Numbered from the stretch's first letter, positions 19,941-31,150 are shown. The stretch: 64,000 nucleotides of DNA from Anaspis maculata (GCA_949128115.1 OX421963.1:34703979-34767978), one strand, 5' to 3'. Numbers and translations are program-made. The notes: a model not told the origin generated them from the letters alone.

Positions 19941-21040
19941 TTTTAGTGGGGGCACTAGGTGAGTGAACCTTGAAAATGGTGATGAAAGCATGAAATTCGG
20001 TACACATACTCAGAATGAGCACCTCTCTTAGATAAGAGGTGGAGCCACGCCGGTTTTTCACCGGAAGGGGGCTCGGGGGGCTCCTGAAAGTAGAAGGTGC
20101 TAGGGCTCCCACCAAACAGCTTATCAGTTCGTTTTATCAACTAAAAAGGGAACTCATGAATAAATATATCGTAAAAATTGATGACGTTTATCGCCTTGTC
20201 CCGGGAATTTTTCATTATGAAAAAAAAAAGTACTTTGGCAGAACACACAAATTGGTTTTATTTTATTTTCACCTACAAAGAATTAATAAGGAGATGTGCA
20301 ACACGTTGTTTCCCATAAATTCGTATCCTCTGAATTCGTTCGTGGAGTCAAAATTTTGATGGTGTATCTTCTTGAAGAGGGGCATTCCAAAGAGTAAGCT
20401 ATTTTCAACACTAAGTGCATAGTAGCATCACAGAAGAAAAATTCTGATAGACTCCACGTTCAATCGCACACGGTACTTCCAAAGAAGGGTTCAGGATATG
20501 CATTGCTGGAAGGAATTCGGTAAGTTCGATTCAGAACATTGAAAAAATTCTGTTTGAACTTAGTGTTGAAAATAGCTTACTCTTTGGAATGCCCCTCTTC
20601 AAAAAGATACACCATCAAAATTTTGACTCCAAAAACGAATTCAGAGGATACGAATTTGTGGGAATCGACGTGTTGCACATCTCCTTCTTAATTCTTTGTA
20701 GGTGAAAATAAAATAAAACCAATTTGTGTGTTCTGCCGAAGAACTTATTTTTTTTCATAATGAAAAATTCCCCGGACAAGGCGATAGACGCCGTCAATGT
20801 TCACAATATATTCATAAGTTTCCTTTTTAATTGTCAAAACGAACTGATAAGCCGTTCAGTGGGAGTCCTAGCACCTTCAACTTTCAGGAGCCCCCCGAGC
20901 CCCCTTCCGGTAAAAATTCGGCGTGGCTCCACCTCTTATCTGAAAGAGGGGCCCATTCTGAGTACGTGTACCAAATTTCATGCTTTCATCACCATTTGCA
21001 AGGTTCATCCCGATTTTGGCTCTTAGCGCCCGCACTATTT
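19941..21040. mobile_element. long foldback element within fax intron
   Basis: The left arm (about 19941-20417) and right arm (about 20557-21040) are inverted copies of about 480 bp. Matching blocks include GGTGATGAAAGCATGAAATT, GAAGGGGGCTCGGGGGGCTC, AACACACAAATTGGTTTTAT and AAGCTATTTTCAACACTAAG. The ends TTTAGTGGGGGCACTA and AGCGCCCGCACTATTT resemble those of 6829-8072, placing both in one family. It encodes no recognisable protein. Confidence 0.85.
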
Positions 21041-21173
21041 AAATTGCTGTTATGACGATCGATATCAAAGAAGGGAGACATTAACGTTAATCATCCAGAA
21101 AAATTACTTCAACTGGACGCCAGCGAGCGGCAGAAGCATTTGCTTCAATAAAAAAACGCGTCAGTACGGTGAC

Positions 21174-21718
21174 ATGGTGCGGTTTACAAGCCTCGTACGT
21201 GCATATTTCAAAAGATATTGAAGTGTAGTTTTCTGCATTTTATAGAGGAAGGTTTGGCAATGCTAACCGTATCCTGGAAATTTCTAGCTCGATGAAAAAG
21301 TGTTGACAAGTTCCAAGCATCACCATTTTAGTTTCACATCTATCCATCGGCTCAATACCACGGTGAGGCAAACGGTGACGCAGGTTCCATTAGGTTTGTT
21401 CCATCAGAAATCTCAAACCAGTCAGAGCCAATGAGAAGCGCCCAAATCAGTTTGCAAACTGATTTTCTCGATTCCTATTGGCTCTGACTAGTTCTCTTGA
21501 TGGAACACAATTATTATTTCGCTGGCCAAATTCGATCAAAGCTTAACGCCCGACGGCGCCCGGCAAAGCGGGACTGCATCAAAGTCTTTTAAGTGAAACG
21601 CAGTCAAAATGGTAGGTTCTAAAAAAAATCTACAGCTGCAGTTCTGAAGACATCCCTTCTATTCATCATCAATATATTTTGAAATGTGCATGTATAAGGC
21701 TTGTAAAACGCACCGTGT
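21174..21718. mobile_element. TIR element with GGTGCGGTTTACAAGCC ends
   Basis: The left end, with GGTGCGGTTTACAAGCCTCG and ATTTCAAAAGATATTG, is matched at the right end by the complement of GGTGCGTTTTACAAGCCTTA and ATTTCAAAATATATTG. That is a terminal inverted repeat of about 48 bp. The body is homologous to 11516-11960, with shared TGTAGTTTTCTGCATTT and CGCTGGCCAAATTC. The MITE at 21398-21506 is nested in it. No transposase is visible. Confidence 0.75.
21398..21506. mobile_element. small hairpin MITE nested in 21174-21718
   Basis: The 109-bp segment begins GTTCCATCA and ends TGATGGAAC. Its arms pair through CAGTCAGAGCCAATGAGAA and TTCCTATTGGCTCTGACTAG. The related repeat at 11516-12560 lacks this segment at the equivalent point. 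Confidence 0.75.
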
Positions 21719-22108
21719 TTGCATGTTTTTTGACGCGAATTATCATGCCGCTCGCTGGCTTCCCCGTAAACAACTTTACATTTTCTGTTGAAACGCTTAC
21801 ATTAAAGGAACATTATTGTTTACTGGAGCTTTTGAATGTTTTTACTTACTATTTATATGTACCCTATCTATCTGACTCAAATGCAATCAACAAAATGAGA
21901 ATAATTTTCTAGAAGATTTTTTCTCACATGAGATGTGACAAAAGATTCTTAGAATTCAGTTCTTCCACGTATCTTTTTGAGGCACCATCTTTTAAACTCT
22001 CAGCTAACAGCTTCTGAAGATTTTTAAAAACGGTGTGTGCTCTAAAACCATTCAATTTCCAAATTTTTTTTTATATAAAATTCTAGTAATAATAATGTCA
22101 CTCACCTC

Positions 22109-22245
22109 GGGCTCCACCAAACTTTCAAGAGCTGATTAAATCTATCACGCTGATAGTTGCTATGCACCAGCTAATAGGATGGCAAGTTGCTTAGTTACTA
22201 TCAGAGTGATGAAGTTATCGCGTTGATAAAAGTTTGGTGGAACCC
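22109..22245. mobile_element. small hairpin MITE, GGGYTCCACCAAACTTT ends
   Basis: The 137-bp segment has ends GGGCTCCACCAAACTTT and AAAGTTTGGTGGAACCC and further internal pairing (CTATCACGCTGATAG with CTATCAGAGTGATGAAG). No clear target duplication is visible. Confidence 0.75.
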
Positions 22246-22406
22246 AAGGTCAATTATTGTTTGACCGTACTAATTTTGACCAAGATTAACTTGCACAGAA
22301 GACCCGATTTTAAGTAGCTGTCATTCAATTAAGCCGTCGTCTTCTAATCTAGGGTTGAAACCAGTGCCTATGTTCAAACTACTATCTCATACATACAGTC
22401 GGTTTC

Positions 22407-22528
22407 AATTGAAAAACAAACCTGACAGTATTTCACACGGAGCCTACGAATTTTCTGAATTTTGGTTCTGTCACTGTGACAGCTCAGTACATTCCGTGTG
22501 AGATACTGTCTCAGTTTTTTTTTTTCGA
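22407..22528. mobile_element. small hairpin repeat
   Basis: CTGACAGTATTTCACACGG near 22422 pairs with CCGTGTGAGATACTGTCTCAG near 22494. Flanking A-rich and T-rich stretches extend the pairing. This is likely a MITE; its exact ends are uncertain. Confidence 0.6.
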
Positions 22529-22549
22529 AACTTATAGGGTGTATGCGAA

Positions 22550-22675
22550 GTACCGTATGATCAAAAACTTTCCTCCCCTAGGCAGGCTGTGGCCTGGTCA
22601 AAATCAGCTTCGTTCACCTGCCAATGACCAGACCACAGCCTGCCCAGAGGAGAAAAGTTTTTGATCCTACAGTAC
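22550..22675. mobile_element. small hairpin MITE
   Basis: Arms of about 50 bp read GTACCGTATGATCAAAAAC, TAGGCAGGCTGTGGCCTGGTC on the left and the complement on the right (GACCAGACCACAGCCTGCCC, GTTTTTGATCCTACAGTAC). The whole 126 bp can form one hairpin. Confidence 0.7.
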
Positions 22676-23627
22676 AATTCAACAATATGATTCTAATTAA
22701 TGTTTGACACAACTATACTTTTTCTACTAAGATAATTTGGAACTACCTACTTACTGTTCTAACAACTCTACCTATTTATTATTTTGTTACTATATTCGTC
22801 AAGTTTTCTACTGTGGTGTTCGAACTATCGAACCTCACCCAACTATAGAACATTTTTAACGTCATCGCTGAACGGCCCTACATTTTGGTTAGCTACTTAC
22901 GGGTGTAAGTGCTGCAACAGAGGCGTACTAGTAATCGAAAATAAAATTCAACATACGGCGTTTAGTGACACGTGCCTCATGCAGACATGCAGATACGCCG
23001 ACTGGAGGATCAAGCTGGATTTTTATGGGGTCCTCTAGAGTGGAAAACGAAAAAAGGAAAGATTTTTTCACTGGCACATTAGCCGCAATGTTATTGTTTT
23101 ATAAAACATCCCAATTCGGGTCCGCAAAAAATCAAGCTTTATGCGTTGGGACAAGGGGAGAAACTTTAGGGTCTTGTTTAAGTTGTTCAGACTTTGTTCC
23201 ATGTTTCAAATTGAAAGTAATTCACTTGATATTTTTTATTTTCTTATTTGCTTCAGGACCAAAGTTGAAATTTATAGTTGGATAGAACATGCTTCAGTAG
23301 GTGGGTATCTACACAAAATTACTCAAGCAGATGTATAACTGGTTGCCTGTAGAAACTTCGCGTTTTCGAATTCCGCGTGAATTTCTAAGGTTGGATTTAG
23401 ATTTTACACCTTTTGAACTCTATGTAACAAGTTTACTTGAAAATCACGATTTGTAGTATTTCAGCTTCGGCAACTATATATTATTAGAAATAATGATCGC
23501 GTAGGTATTCCTACTCTTTATTTTTCATATTTTTGGAGGGTTTAGGAATAAAGGAGTCGGCCGTCTACACAATACACATACCTAGCAGACACATTGAACA
23601 AGACAAAAAAAAATCCTTAACCCTTAC

Positions 23628-23966
23628 CTTTCTACCAAAAGCGAACTTGAAACAGATATTGAGGATGCCGTTGGGTATCCTGCTGCCGAGGGCATGCTGC
23701 AAGTTGACTTTGTAGCCCTTGAGGACGTTGTCGGGATATTTGACCCTCCACCACATTATCACCCAGGACAAGTGATGGTCCGCCATGGAGATCATAGCAT
23801 GAGCAATGTTTTTTTGTTCTGTTGTCAGACCGGCGTCTAAGTCGTGTCCATATCTTTGCGACAGTTCCTTGATGATTATGGCGCTGTCTGAGATTTCCTC
23901 ACCGTTGACCTCGACGAATGGCAGCTGACCCTTCTTTGACTTGTACTTCAGTTTGTGATCCACATT
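23628..23966 (-). CDS. fax: failed axon connections, internal exon (thioredoxin-like end and GST C-terminal start)
   Basis: This 113-codon exon lies between a TTTACAG acceptor and a GTAAGG donor, both phase 0. It covers the end of the GST N-terminal thioredoxin-like domain (KSKKGQLPFVEVNGEEISDS at about residues 8-27 of the exon). The start of the helical domain follows: LDAGLTTEQKNIAHAMISMA, WWRVKYPDNVLKGYKVNLQH, ALGSRIPNGILNICFKF. LPF-x-EVNGEE-x-DS and KYPDNVLKGYKVNLQHALG are close to the Drosophila Fax sequence. The N-terminal exon(s), which carry the conserved aromatic start of the fold, were not found between 23967 and 64000, so an intron longer than the remaining window, or a missed exon, is implied. 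Confidence 0.97.
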
Positions 23967-24929
23967 CTGTAAACATACAAAACGTGTTAGCAAAACATCA
24001 CTCATGGGAATCCCGCAGCCGTCCGTTTAGTTTAGAACTTATTAAAACGCCGCTTCATCAGCGCTTCGTTACTCGAGAATAATTATTCATTAGCAGCTCT
24101 TTCAGAACTCGCGTACTTATAAAAAATTCACACATCAGCGCTCTACACGAGCAAAAAACTCGTACAATGTCGAGGGATGCAACGCAATAAATTTCGGATA
24201 ATTTATGTAAAGCGTCAAGAGTGGTGTGGAAGAAGGCGTGCGTTACCATACATTTAGCTGCCATAAATTTCTTACTTCAGGTAGAAAAATTAGAGGTGCC
24301 TGCGGTAATTAGGATAAGGGTTCGGCTTTATGTAATATTTAAATAGTACGTACTTAGTATGTATGCCCACAACGTGTTTACACAAGACCAATATTTGCGG
24401 TGGGTAGGTGAACCCCAGCCCCAGCTGAATAATAATTTATTAAATTCGTTCAAATTCTTCGATTTTAATGTGAGTATATGGCAAATAAAGATTTTTTTCT
24501 AGAGGAAGGTATTTCTCAAACGTTTTTTTGCTACATGGCAAGCTCATCTCTTCCTCTTTGACGTGTCGGAAGTCTACATCCCTGTGAGTTCTACAGTGAA
24601 ACAGTTCCAAAGATTTTCAGTCATTCGGTAGGTACTTCTAACAAGAGATCAATTTTTGACGAGATATTCCAATACATGTGATCCATAATAATCAGACCAA
24701 AATAATAAACTACCCTATCAAGGGCGAAGGCAGGAGTGCTTTATAGGCAGAATCCTTTAAATTTTTTCATATTTTTTATTAGTTTTTTCATCGTTTATCT
24801 AACGTCGGCTTATTTCAGCAACGAGGCCTAACACCGACGCCGGTGAATGCTTTCCTCCGCTATACCGGAAATTTTGCCGAACCCCTGTGTGTTCCAACAC
24901 AGGGTAGGGAGTTTTAACGACCACCAAGA
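23967..24929. other. probable fax intron, unassigned
   Basis: Upstream of the first visible fax exon. No exon or element was recognised. Confidence 0.35.
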
Positions 24930-25110
24930 TCGCATGGGGTCGGCACCTTCGTTCGTATTTTACGTGCTATGCGACACCCGCAAGCATTCCAACTAAATCA
25001 AAGAGCTTGTTTTGGGGACGAAAATCCGAGCGCCCACAGTGGGACTCGAGCCCACGACCCCTGGAGTGGCTATCGAACGCGCTGACCACCACACCACAAG
25101 CTCCTCTTTT
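24930..25110 (-). repeat. SINE-like repeat copy 2 with tRNA head
   Basis: On the minus strand 25104-25020 shows an A-box-like GTGGTGTGGTGGTCAGCGCG and a T arm with a perfect 5-bp stem (GTGGG-CTCGAGT-CCCAC). The ends GGAGC and GCTC can pair. The anticodon arm is not canonical, so it is a tRNA-derived repeat rather than a tRNA gene. The attached body (24936-25015) matches the copy at 3540-3740. Confidence 0.65.
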
Positions 25111-26178
25111 ATTAGTTTATTCTTCAATTTTTGTGTTCCTTACTATTGATTCTTCAAGCTCAAAAGGTAATATTAGTACGATCTTCAAACTTTACTCCCG
25201 GGCTGTAACGTAAAAGAGCGAAAAAGTGAATAAAATGAAGAGGACACCAAAATTTTCTCAAAGTGTGAAAGACCATAACTTCTAAATCATGTCCACAAGT
25301 AAAAACAAAGAATTTCTGTGCCGTGCTCACATAGTCGTTCTTGATACATTGTTCAATTTTTTGGTTCGAATATAAATCGCCTTGTATGTATAATGAGCGC
25401 CAATCGATTGTGTGTTGAGAAAAAACTGTAGTTTTCGTCAAGTCAAAATTCGACCGGAAGTTGCCGCTCAGCTAATTTTGTGTTATTTACAATAATTCAA
25501 GCGTTCATATAATATGTGAATTTGGAAGTGAACCGTTAGCGCAGACCGTTTTTCATTTAATTGCGAAGAATGTGCACTAATTTATTATTGGTAGAAATGG
25601 TCATTGGCCAGTGTCTAGTTTGCACAAATCCACTTCCCAAATGGCTGGACTAGGTACGTACGTACAGCCATGCAATTAATGTTTCCTGCCGCAACATTTT
25701 TCTTTGTAAAAAGACCCGTCATGCTGTGGACGCCCGCCCCTGAAATATGACATTGCAATCAAATGTGATACTGAGTTCGATTTGACAGCTGTATTCCTTT
25801 TACACGAAATCTCAGATAATCTCACCTCAGTTAAAGAGAGAAAAAGCGAAAATTGCATGAGAGGGAGAGAGAGACGCAACTAGCAATTGATATGAGAATT
25901 CTCAGTCCAGATGATAAGAGGAACGCAGCCAATAAATGAAATTTTAGCAGTCATGCCTACCTTATAACGCAGCTTGTACCTACCAAACATTAGTGCCGCA
26001 CGACTGCACCTACCAGTGGCTTCACTGAAACCTGTGACTGAAACCATGTTGTGCATGTGTTTCTCCAAAATTAACTTACGACTGGATTTTTGGGAATAAA
26101 TCTCAGAGCAGGGGCGTCGGTCTTTTTCCGCTATAATCTTAAGTTACTAAGACCAAAATAGACACGATAGTTCAGAAT
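25111..26178. other. unassigned stretch
   Basis: No recognisable gene or element. A GAGAGAGAGA-type tract lies near 25860. Confidence 0.35.
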
Positions 26179-27447
26179 AGAGCAATTGCATGATGCTGGT
26201 TCAGCTTGTCGCCACTTGGTGGCTTTGGTTCGGTGGCACAGCGCGCTTGCGCCAGATCCAGATTATCGATTAGTTTCGTTTGTTAATGTTTTGCAAATTG
26301 CAAATGAAAGTCGAACAACGGCCCATCGCTTCTTCAGGGCTTCATTGGTGGGGAACTTGTGAAATTTCATGCCATTTCTGTTTTGTTGAACTTTGAGCGC
26401 GATGTGGCACACAACATTTATAGATCATTTTTCAGCGTCGACAATATAGAAAGATGAGAAGAGAACTAATAACAGCGGGCAATTGACCTTTCCAATTTTA
26501 GGAGATAGAAAATACATGGATTTTCGAGGTCACCTTTGACGTTTTGACGTTTATGACGTTTGGACGTTTCGTTTCTGACTTTTGCGGGAATTTTGAATCG
26601 GATAGCTATACTGTTCCCATTATCATGTGGGGAAAGTCACTAGAGCTCATAAGGGAGTTTTTAATGGACGAAGTAACAGAGTTTTTTCGTAGTAAGATGC
26701 ACGTGTCTGGTGCAGCGTGATCCCTGCTGGTGCTGGTGCTGGTGCAGCCACACTTCCATCAAGTTTGGGTCTTCCGTGAACCGGTGCATGGTTATGCTGG
26801 GTGTATTCGTCTTATTCTCGACTCGCATAGAGCGACACAACACCCTTGAACCATTTCTGTAAGTATCTTCTCAGTTTTCCACTATATATTATATAACACA
26901 CTTATTGGCAAGAACGAGGGTAAGAATAAGTGAAATAATGAAATCCATGCTGAAATCAAATAAATACACGACAGAGCGCTTGTCAGATTCGAAAAATTTT
27001 CCATTGTCAGAAACGAAATGTCATATCTCAAGAAACATAGGGCGCTCTCCAATAACTGCGACAAGACGGATACACAATGTCAAAGTGCACTTGCCAGCTC
27101 AATTCTAAACTCAGCCTCGCCAATGTTTCGATTGTGTCGACATGTGGTGCTATTACTGCTATTGGAACGCTAGCTGTGTCAAATTGTGTCCAAATGTGTC
27201 GAATTGTGTCCTTATACGCCTTATTGGGAAGCGCCCAATGACCTCGATTAACCATAATCTTATACGCATGACGTCACAGTAAAGAGAGACAACAGAAAAT
27301 TGGAGACCTCAATTGGTGTGACGAGATAAATGTTCGATTGACAGTTATGACACACGATTTGACGATTTGCAATACCAATTGATAAACCGAAAGTCCCCAG
27401 GTGGCAAACGGCGCCGCAAGCGCCCCCTACATGCAATCGCTCTATTG
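26179..27447. repeat. possible element bounded by a short inverted repeat
   Basis: AATAGAGCAATTGCATG at 26179 and CATGCAATCGCTCTATT ending near 27445 are near-perfect inverted copies about 1.27 kb apart. Beyond about 18 bp the similarity fades. A related CTAGGTGCAATCGCCCTGTT occurs near 62070. No protein or duplication at the ends supports it further. Confidence 0.3.
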
Positions 27448-27899
27448 CTTAGGACTAGAAGGAGGATTTGAGCTTGGAAATCATCAGCTCACATAGATTA
27501 GAATGCCGCTCATCGTTTATAGCGTTTTCCACTGCTACTACACCGGGAGTTTGTGGCAGTAACTACAGGCGATCTCCCATCCAACTTTTGGCAGCGCTGA
27601 GCATTGCTGCAATCGAGTTATCACCCGAATGGACCGGCATACTGCACGCTATGCGCTCCTTTGTCCAAGGAATTAGTCCAATTTAAACTTCAGCGTGCCG
27701 TGGGCTTAAAAGTATTGGTCAAACCATATGATACAAGAAAGTTAACCTATCAACGCCTGGCGTTGCCATATGGCCTTGCGGCCTTGAAATTTTAATGTGA
27801 AATGTTGGGTCTCTACATTTTCTAAGCAAAATTTGGTAAAAACCAGCTACCCGCAGTTTACCCGGTACAATTCATAGCTCTCGGGATATAACCTATGAG
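27448..27899. other. unassigned stretch
   Basis: Nothing recognised; short open frames only. Confidence 0.35.
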
Positions 27900-27902
27900 T
27901 AA

Positions 27903-28080
27903 AGGTGCGTTCAGTCAGCTTATTTAGCTGCAAGTTCCGAGGCAAGTTCTAATTTTAGTCGTAAGCGCTGAATCGCTTATTGGCTGTTCTGAGGAGGCTG
28001 GTTCGTAAGAGCCAATGGGCGTCGCTGCCCTTGCGACTAAAATTAAAACTTGCGGCTGAATAAGCTGACTGAACGCACCA
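27903..28080. mobile_element. MITE with TAA target duplication
   Basis: The 178-bp element has terminal inverted repeats GGTGCGTTCAGTCAGCTTAT and its near-perfect complement. It is flanked by TAA at 27900-27902 and 28081-28083. A TAA duplication fits PIF/Harbinger-type insertion. Inner blocks (TTTTAGTCGTAAGCG and its diverged complement) extend the hairpin. Confidence 0.85.
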
Positions 28081-28083
28081 TAA

Positions 28084-29184
28084 GTACATAAGTACTCTTT
28101 TGTGCATTCATACGTAATACTTGACTAAAATTTTTCTAAGATCATATTGAAAAAATACAGGCTATACCTACGTCAGAAGCAAAATGTTAGTTATTTTGGA
28201 AAAAAAAACATCATCTATACGGCAACGCTAGGCGTTTGCAGTCAAGTGTTTTTGTAAATAGCTTCAGAAGATTTTCGCTTGCCAAAGCCTTAGATATTGC
28301 CGACAATGACGATATCGACTCACGTCCCAATACCAATAAGTCGGAGGTGCAAAGATACAGCGGTCTGATTTCTGATTGGTTGATAGGCCTTGTTATAAGC
28401 CACTGATATGATGATCCGCACTTACGGCGGTCTGAGTTCTAACTTGGTATTGAGCCGGGGTTTTCAAAGAGTCATAATGTGGAAGCAGATGAAGATTCGG
28501 CAGATAAGGATGTTGGAGGGTGTGCACTCAAGTTTTTGATATTGCTTTACAATCCCATTGTTACAATAATTGCTATTACATTGTGCACTGCTTTCCATTC
28601 CCACTGAAAAAAGGGGAATATAGCACCTTCTACTTTTGTTCATTGCAGTTTGCTTCATGATTCAACACGGGTATACTAAGGAGCACGAAGCTTATTTTGG
28701 ACATAATTTTTTTTGTCATTAAAAAAAGCGACAAGGTCTTGCTTCATTGTAATTATGACCTAATGTAATAAAAAGCTTGGTTGCTGGCTTCATGATGAAT
28801 AGGTATACTCTAAGTAAGGACTCCTTAATAGCTATGCTACTTTTTAAAATAATTACAGAAAAAAACTGATGTACAAAATTCCGTGCTCTTGGCTAAAGTA
28901 TCAAAAAGATATTTATTGTCACAATATTATATTGTTCGAATGAAGGTATGCATTTCTAGCAAAATGGTTATGTATGTAACGGAAAAATTCACTAAAAAAG
29001 TAGGTATAGGTACAACAAGATCACAAAAAAAGGCCATTTATACATATTCAATTATTTTCAAAAACTAGGCATGAGCTGTCTGATTTCTACATGATTCGAG
29101 TGGGCTGTGTTTCTGGTCGCCATCGGCCGATCGCGGCTTGAATGGTGGAAAGGTGGCTAGGTGAAAAGGTGTAAGGTTTTTCGG
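28084..29184. other. unassigned stretch
   Basis: No gene recognised. CCAATACCAA near 28327 and TTGGTATTGAG near 28444 form a weak inverted repeat of unclear meaning. Confidence 0.35.
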
Positions 29185-29471
29185 GAGTCACCTCGAAACC
29201 GTATGCTGGGTCATTGTGGAATTTGCTCGAGGATCGGTGGAAAATTCCAGAACAATAGTCGGAGCTATATAATGCACTGATCCTCGGCCCACGGACCAGC
29301 ATATTAATTCAGAGCGATAAGAGCGAGTAGTATCGGCGATAACCCAAGCGCAATTAATAGTTGACGTGTATTTTATAGTAGTTCGCAGTAATAAACAGTG
29401 TGTGTGTCTTTGAACGATCGTCTCAATAATAAACAAACCTCGAAACAAACCTAAACACGAAATCCGTGACA
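29185..29471 (+). mobile_element. partial, diverged LTR of the 12963-16185 family
   Basis: From GGGAGTCACCTCGAAACCGTATG onwards (start approximate) the sequence aligns with the 3' half of the LTRs at 2199, 10899, 12963 and 15660. Shared blocks are TGTGGAATTTGCT, AATTCAGAGCGATA, CAGTAATAAACAGTGTGTG and AACGATCGTCTCAAT. It ends CCGTGACA and is followed by GTAT (29472-29475). The 5' half is missing or too diverged to align. Confidence 0.75.
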
Positions 29472-29475
29472 GTAT

Positions 29476-30668
29476 CAACAACCTAAGTTTTGCGGACTGA
29501 TATAACTTTCCGATGACGAGGGGTTGATGCCACAATGATTTTGCATAGAATTTTACATCTTGATAATCAGTGGTCCTTGCATGCTGTCTGAACTAATCTA
29601 ACTGCCTGCTTTATCTGAACTACCTCAACTCCATCCCACAAGTTGCACACGGATGTCTGTTGGGAAATAGTCAAATAGTATCGTAATCCCCCCCACTTGC
29701 GATGCGAAACAAAAGTGGACGACAAGCTATTCCGGGCCCCTTTATTATAGTTGTAACTGTAATGATTTCATGGATATCAACTCGAAAACTAGCCAACGAT
29801 GGATGGATTAAAACAGACATTACAGATGTCAGTTCCCACCGATACTCTGGAGGAGTTTTATAGAGTGCGATGTACGACCGCGCGTTTTAAAATGTCTTGG
29901 AAAAAAGGGGTGAGGACAGATCGGCGGAGGGAGGGGGCGGAAAGTGAAGCCGATGCCCGATTCTATTCCCGAGGGAGCGCAGGGGCAGAGGGGTCGTTCG
30001 GTTGCCTAGGCGACGTGCCAGACGCCCTACACCAAGAGAGGGTAGTGCCTTTCGGTTTGTACCGAACGTATTGATCAACCGAATCAACCGAACTATGCCA
30101 CCAGTGCTAAACAATTCTCCTCCCCCGAAACGCATAATGGAGCCAAATTGGCAATGCCTGTCCTGAATAGTTCCCATCCAGTTCCTCGGAGTTTCCCCTG
30201 TTCCGCCAGAAAAAGCCGATTGAAAGAATATATTATCTGTGCGCTACACCACCCCAACCTGTATGCATGTAAGCCAAGCGTTACACACCCACGAATCGAT
30301 ATTGTGCAGCGGCTATTGTAATAATTAGAATATTATGCATTAGGGTGAGGCGGGCGTATAATGAAGGGCTACAGATTCAAATTTAACTTCAATAAAAATA
30401 ATGACATCATTCTCAAGATATGCCATAATGTTGCGCTCCAACATCTGGTAGCAATTCATAATTATTATTATTCTTGTTGTATCTTTCGAAGCGTTTAGCA
30501 CAGCATCGGATTAAAAAGCACGCCTCGTCTGTGCGCAAGGATTCGCTTCAAAGATGTCTAATTGGTAAATGAAACGCTAGTGAAACGACGTTCACAGCGA
30601 AACTTGTTGCAAAAAGGAGAAGAGCAGAGAGATGCGAAAAAATAACAAGCGAATATGCCTCATGGGCA
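29476..30668. other. unassigned stretch
   Basis: No gene recognised. The open frames at 29799-30074 (plus) and 29887-30177 (minus) overlap in a locally GC-rich patch and show no family motif. Confidence 0.35.
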
Positions 30669-30757
30669 TGAGGCTCAGTAGCGCACTTCCTTTTTGGAGG
30701 ATTAGTGAACGCAAGATGTTAAGTGATTAGGGTTCTACCGTCTTGGGCAAAAAATTG

Positions 30758-31150
30758 CAATATGGCGGCCAAAATATCGACAGAATCATGAAATTCGGCT
30801 TGAGAATCAAAATGATCGTACTAGACAAGGGTAAGTTCCAAGTTTCATGAAAATCGTTCCACTAACAAGAGATTTCAATATGGCGGCCAAGATGGCGGCA
30901 GAATTATGAAACTCAGCTTGAAAATAGGAATGATCGTACGAGACAAGCGTAACTCTCAAGTTTCATGAAAATCTTTCCACTTATAAGAGATTTCAATATG
31001 GCGGCCAAGATGGTGGGGCAATCATAAAATTTGGCTTGAAAATAAGAATGATCATACTAGACAAGGGTGAGTTTCAAGTTTCATGACAATCGTTCCACTA
31101 ATAAGAAATTTCAATATGGCAGCCAAGATGGCGGCCGAATTATGAAAGCC
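30758..31150 (+). repeat. 118-bp tandem repeat, about 3.3 units
   Basis: CAATATGGCGGCC or CAATATGGCAGCC recurs at 30758, 30876, 30994 and 31112, exactly 118 bp apart each time. Between them AATGATCGTACTAGACAAG and CAAGTTTCATGAAAATC blocks also recur. Units differ by scattered substitutions. Confidence 0.92.

Larger units (their letters stand above)
19707..23627 (-). other. fax: fax intron filled with inverted-repeat elements
   Basis: This 3.9-kb intron runs from the GTAAGG donor at 23627 to the acceptor at 19707. It contains one 1.1-kb foldback element, one 0.5-kb TIR element carrying a nested MITE, and three small hairpin MITEs, listed separately. The part 22680-23627 shows no recognised element. 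Confidence 0.85.

Noticed and set aside
30758..31150. CRISPR-like regularly spaced repeats
   Set aside because: The 118-bp units are contiguous tandem repeats without unique spacers, in a eukaryotic genome.
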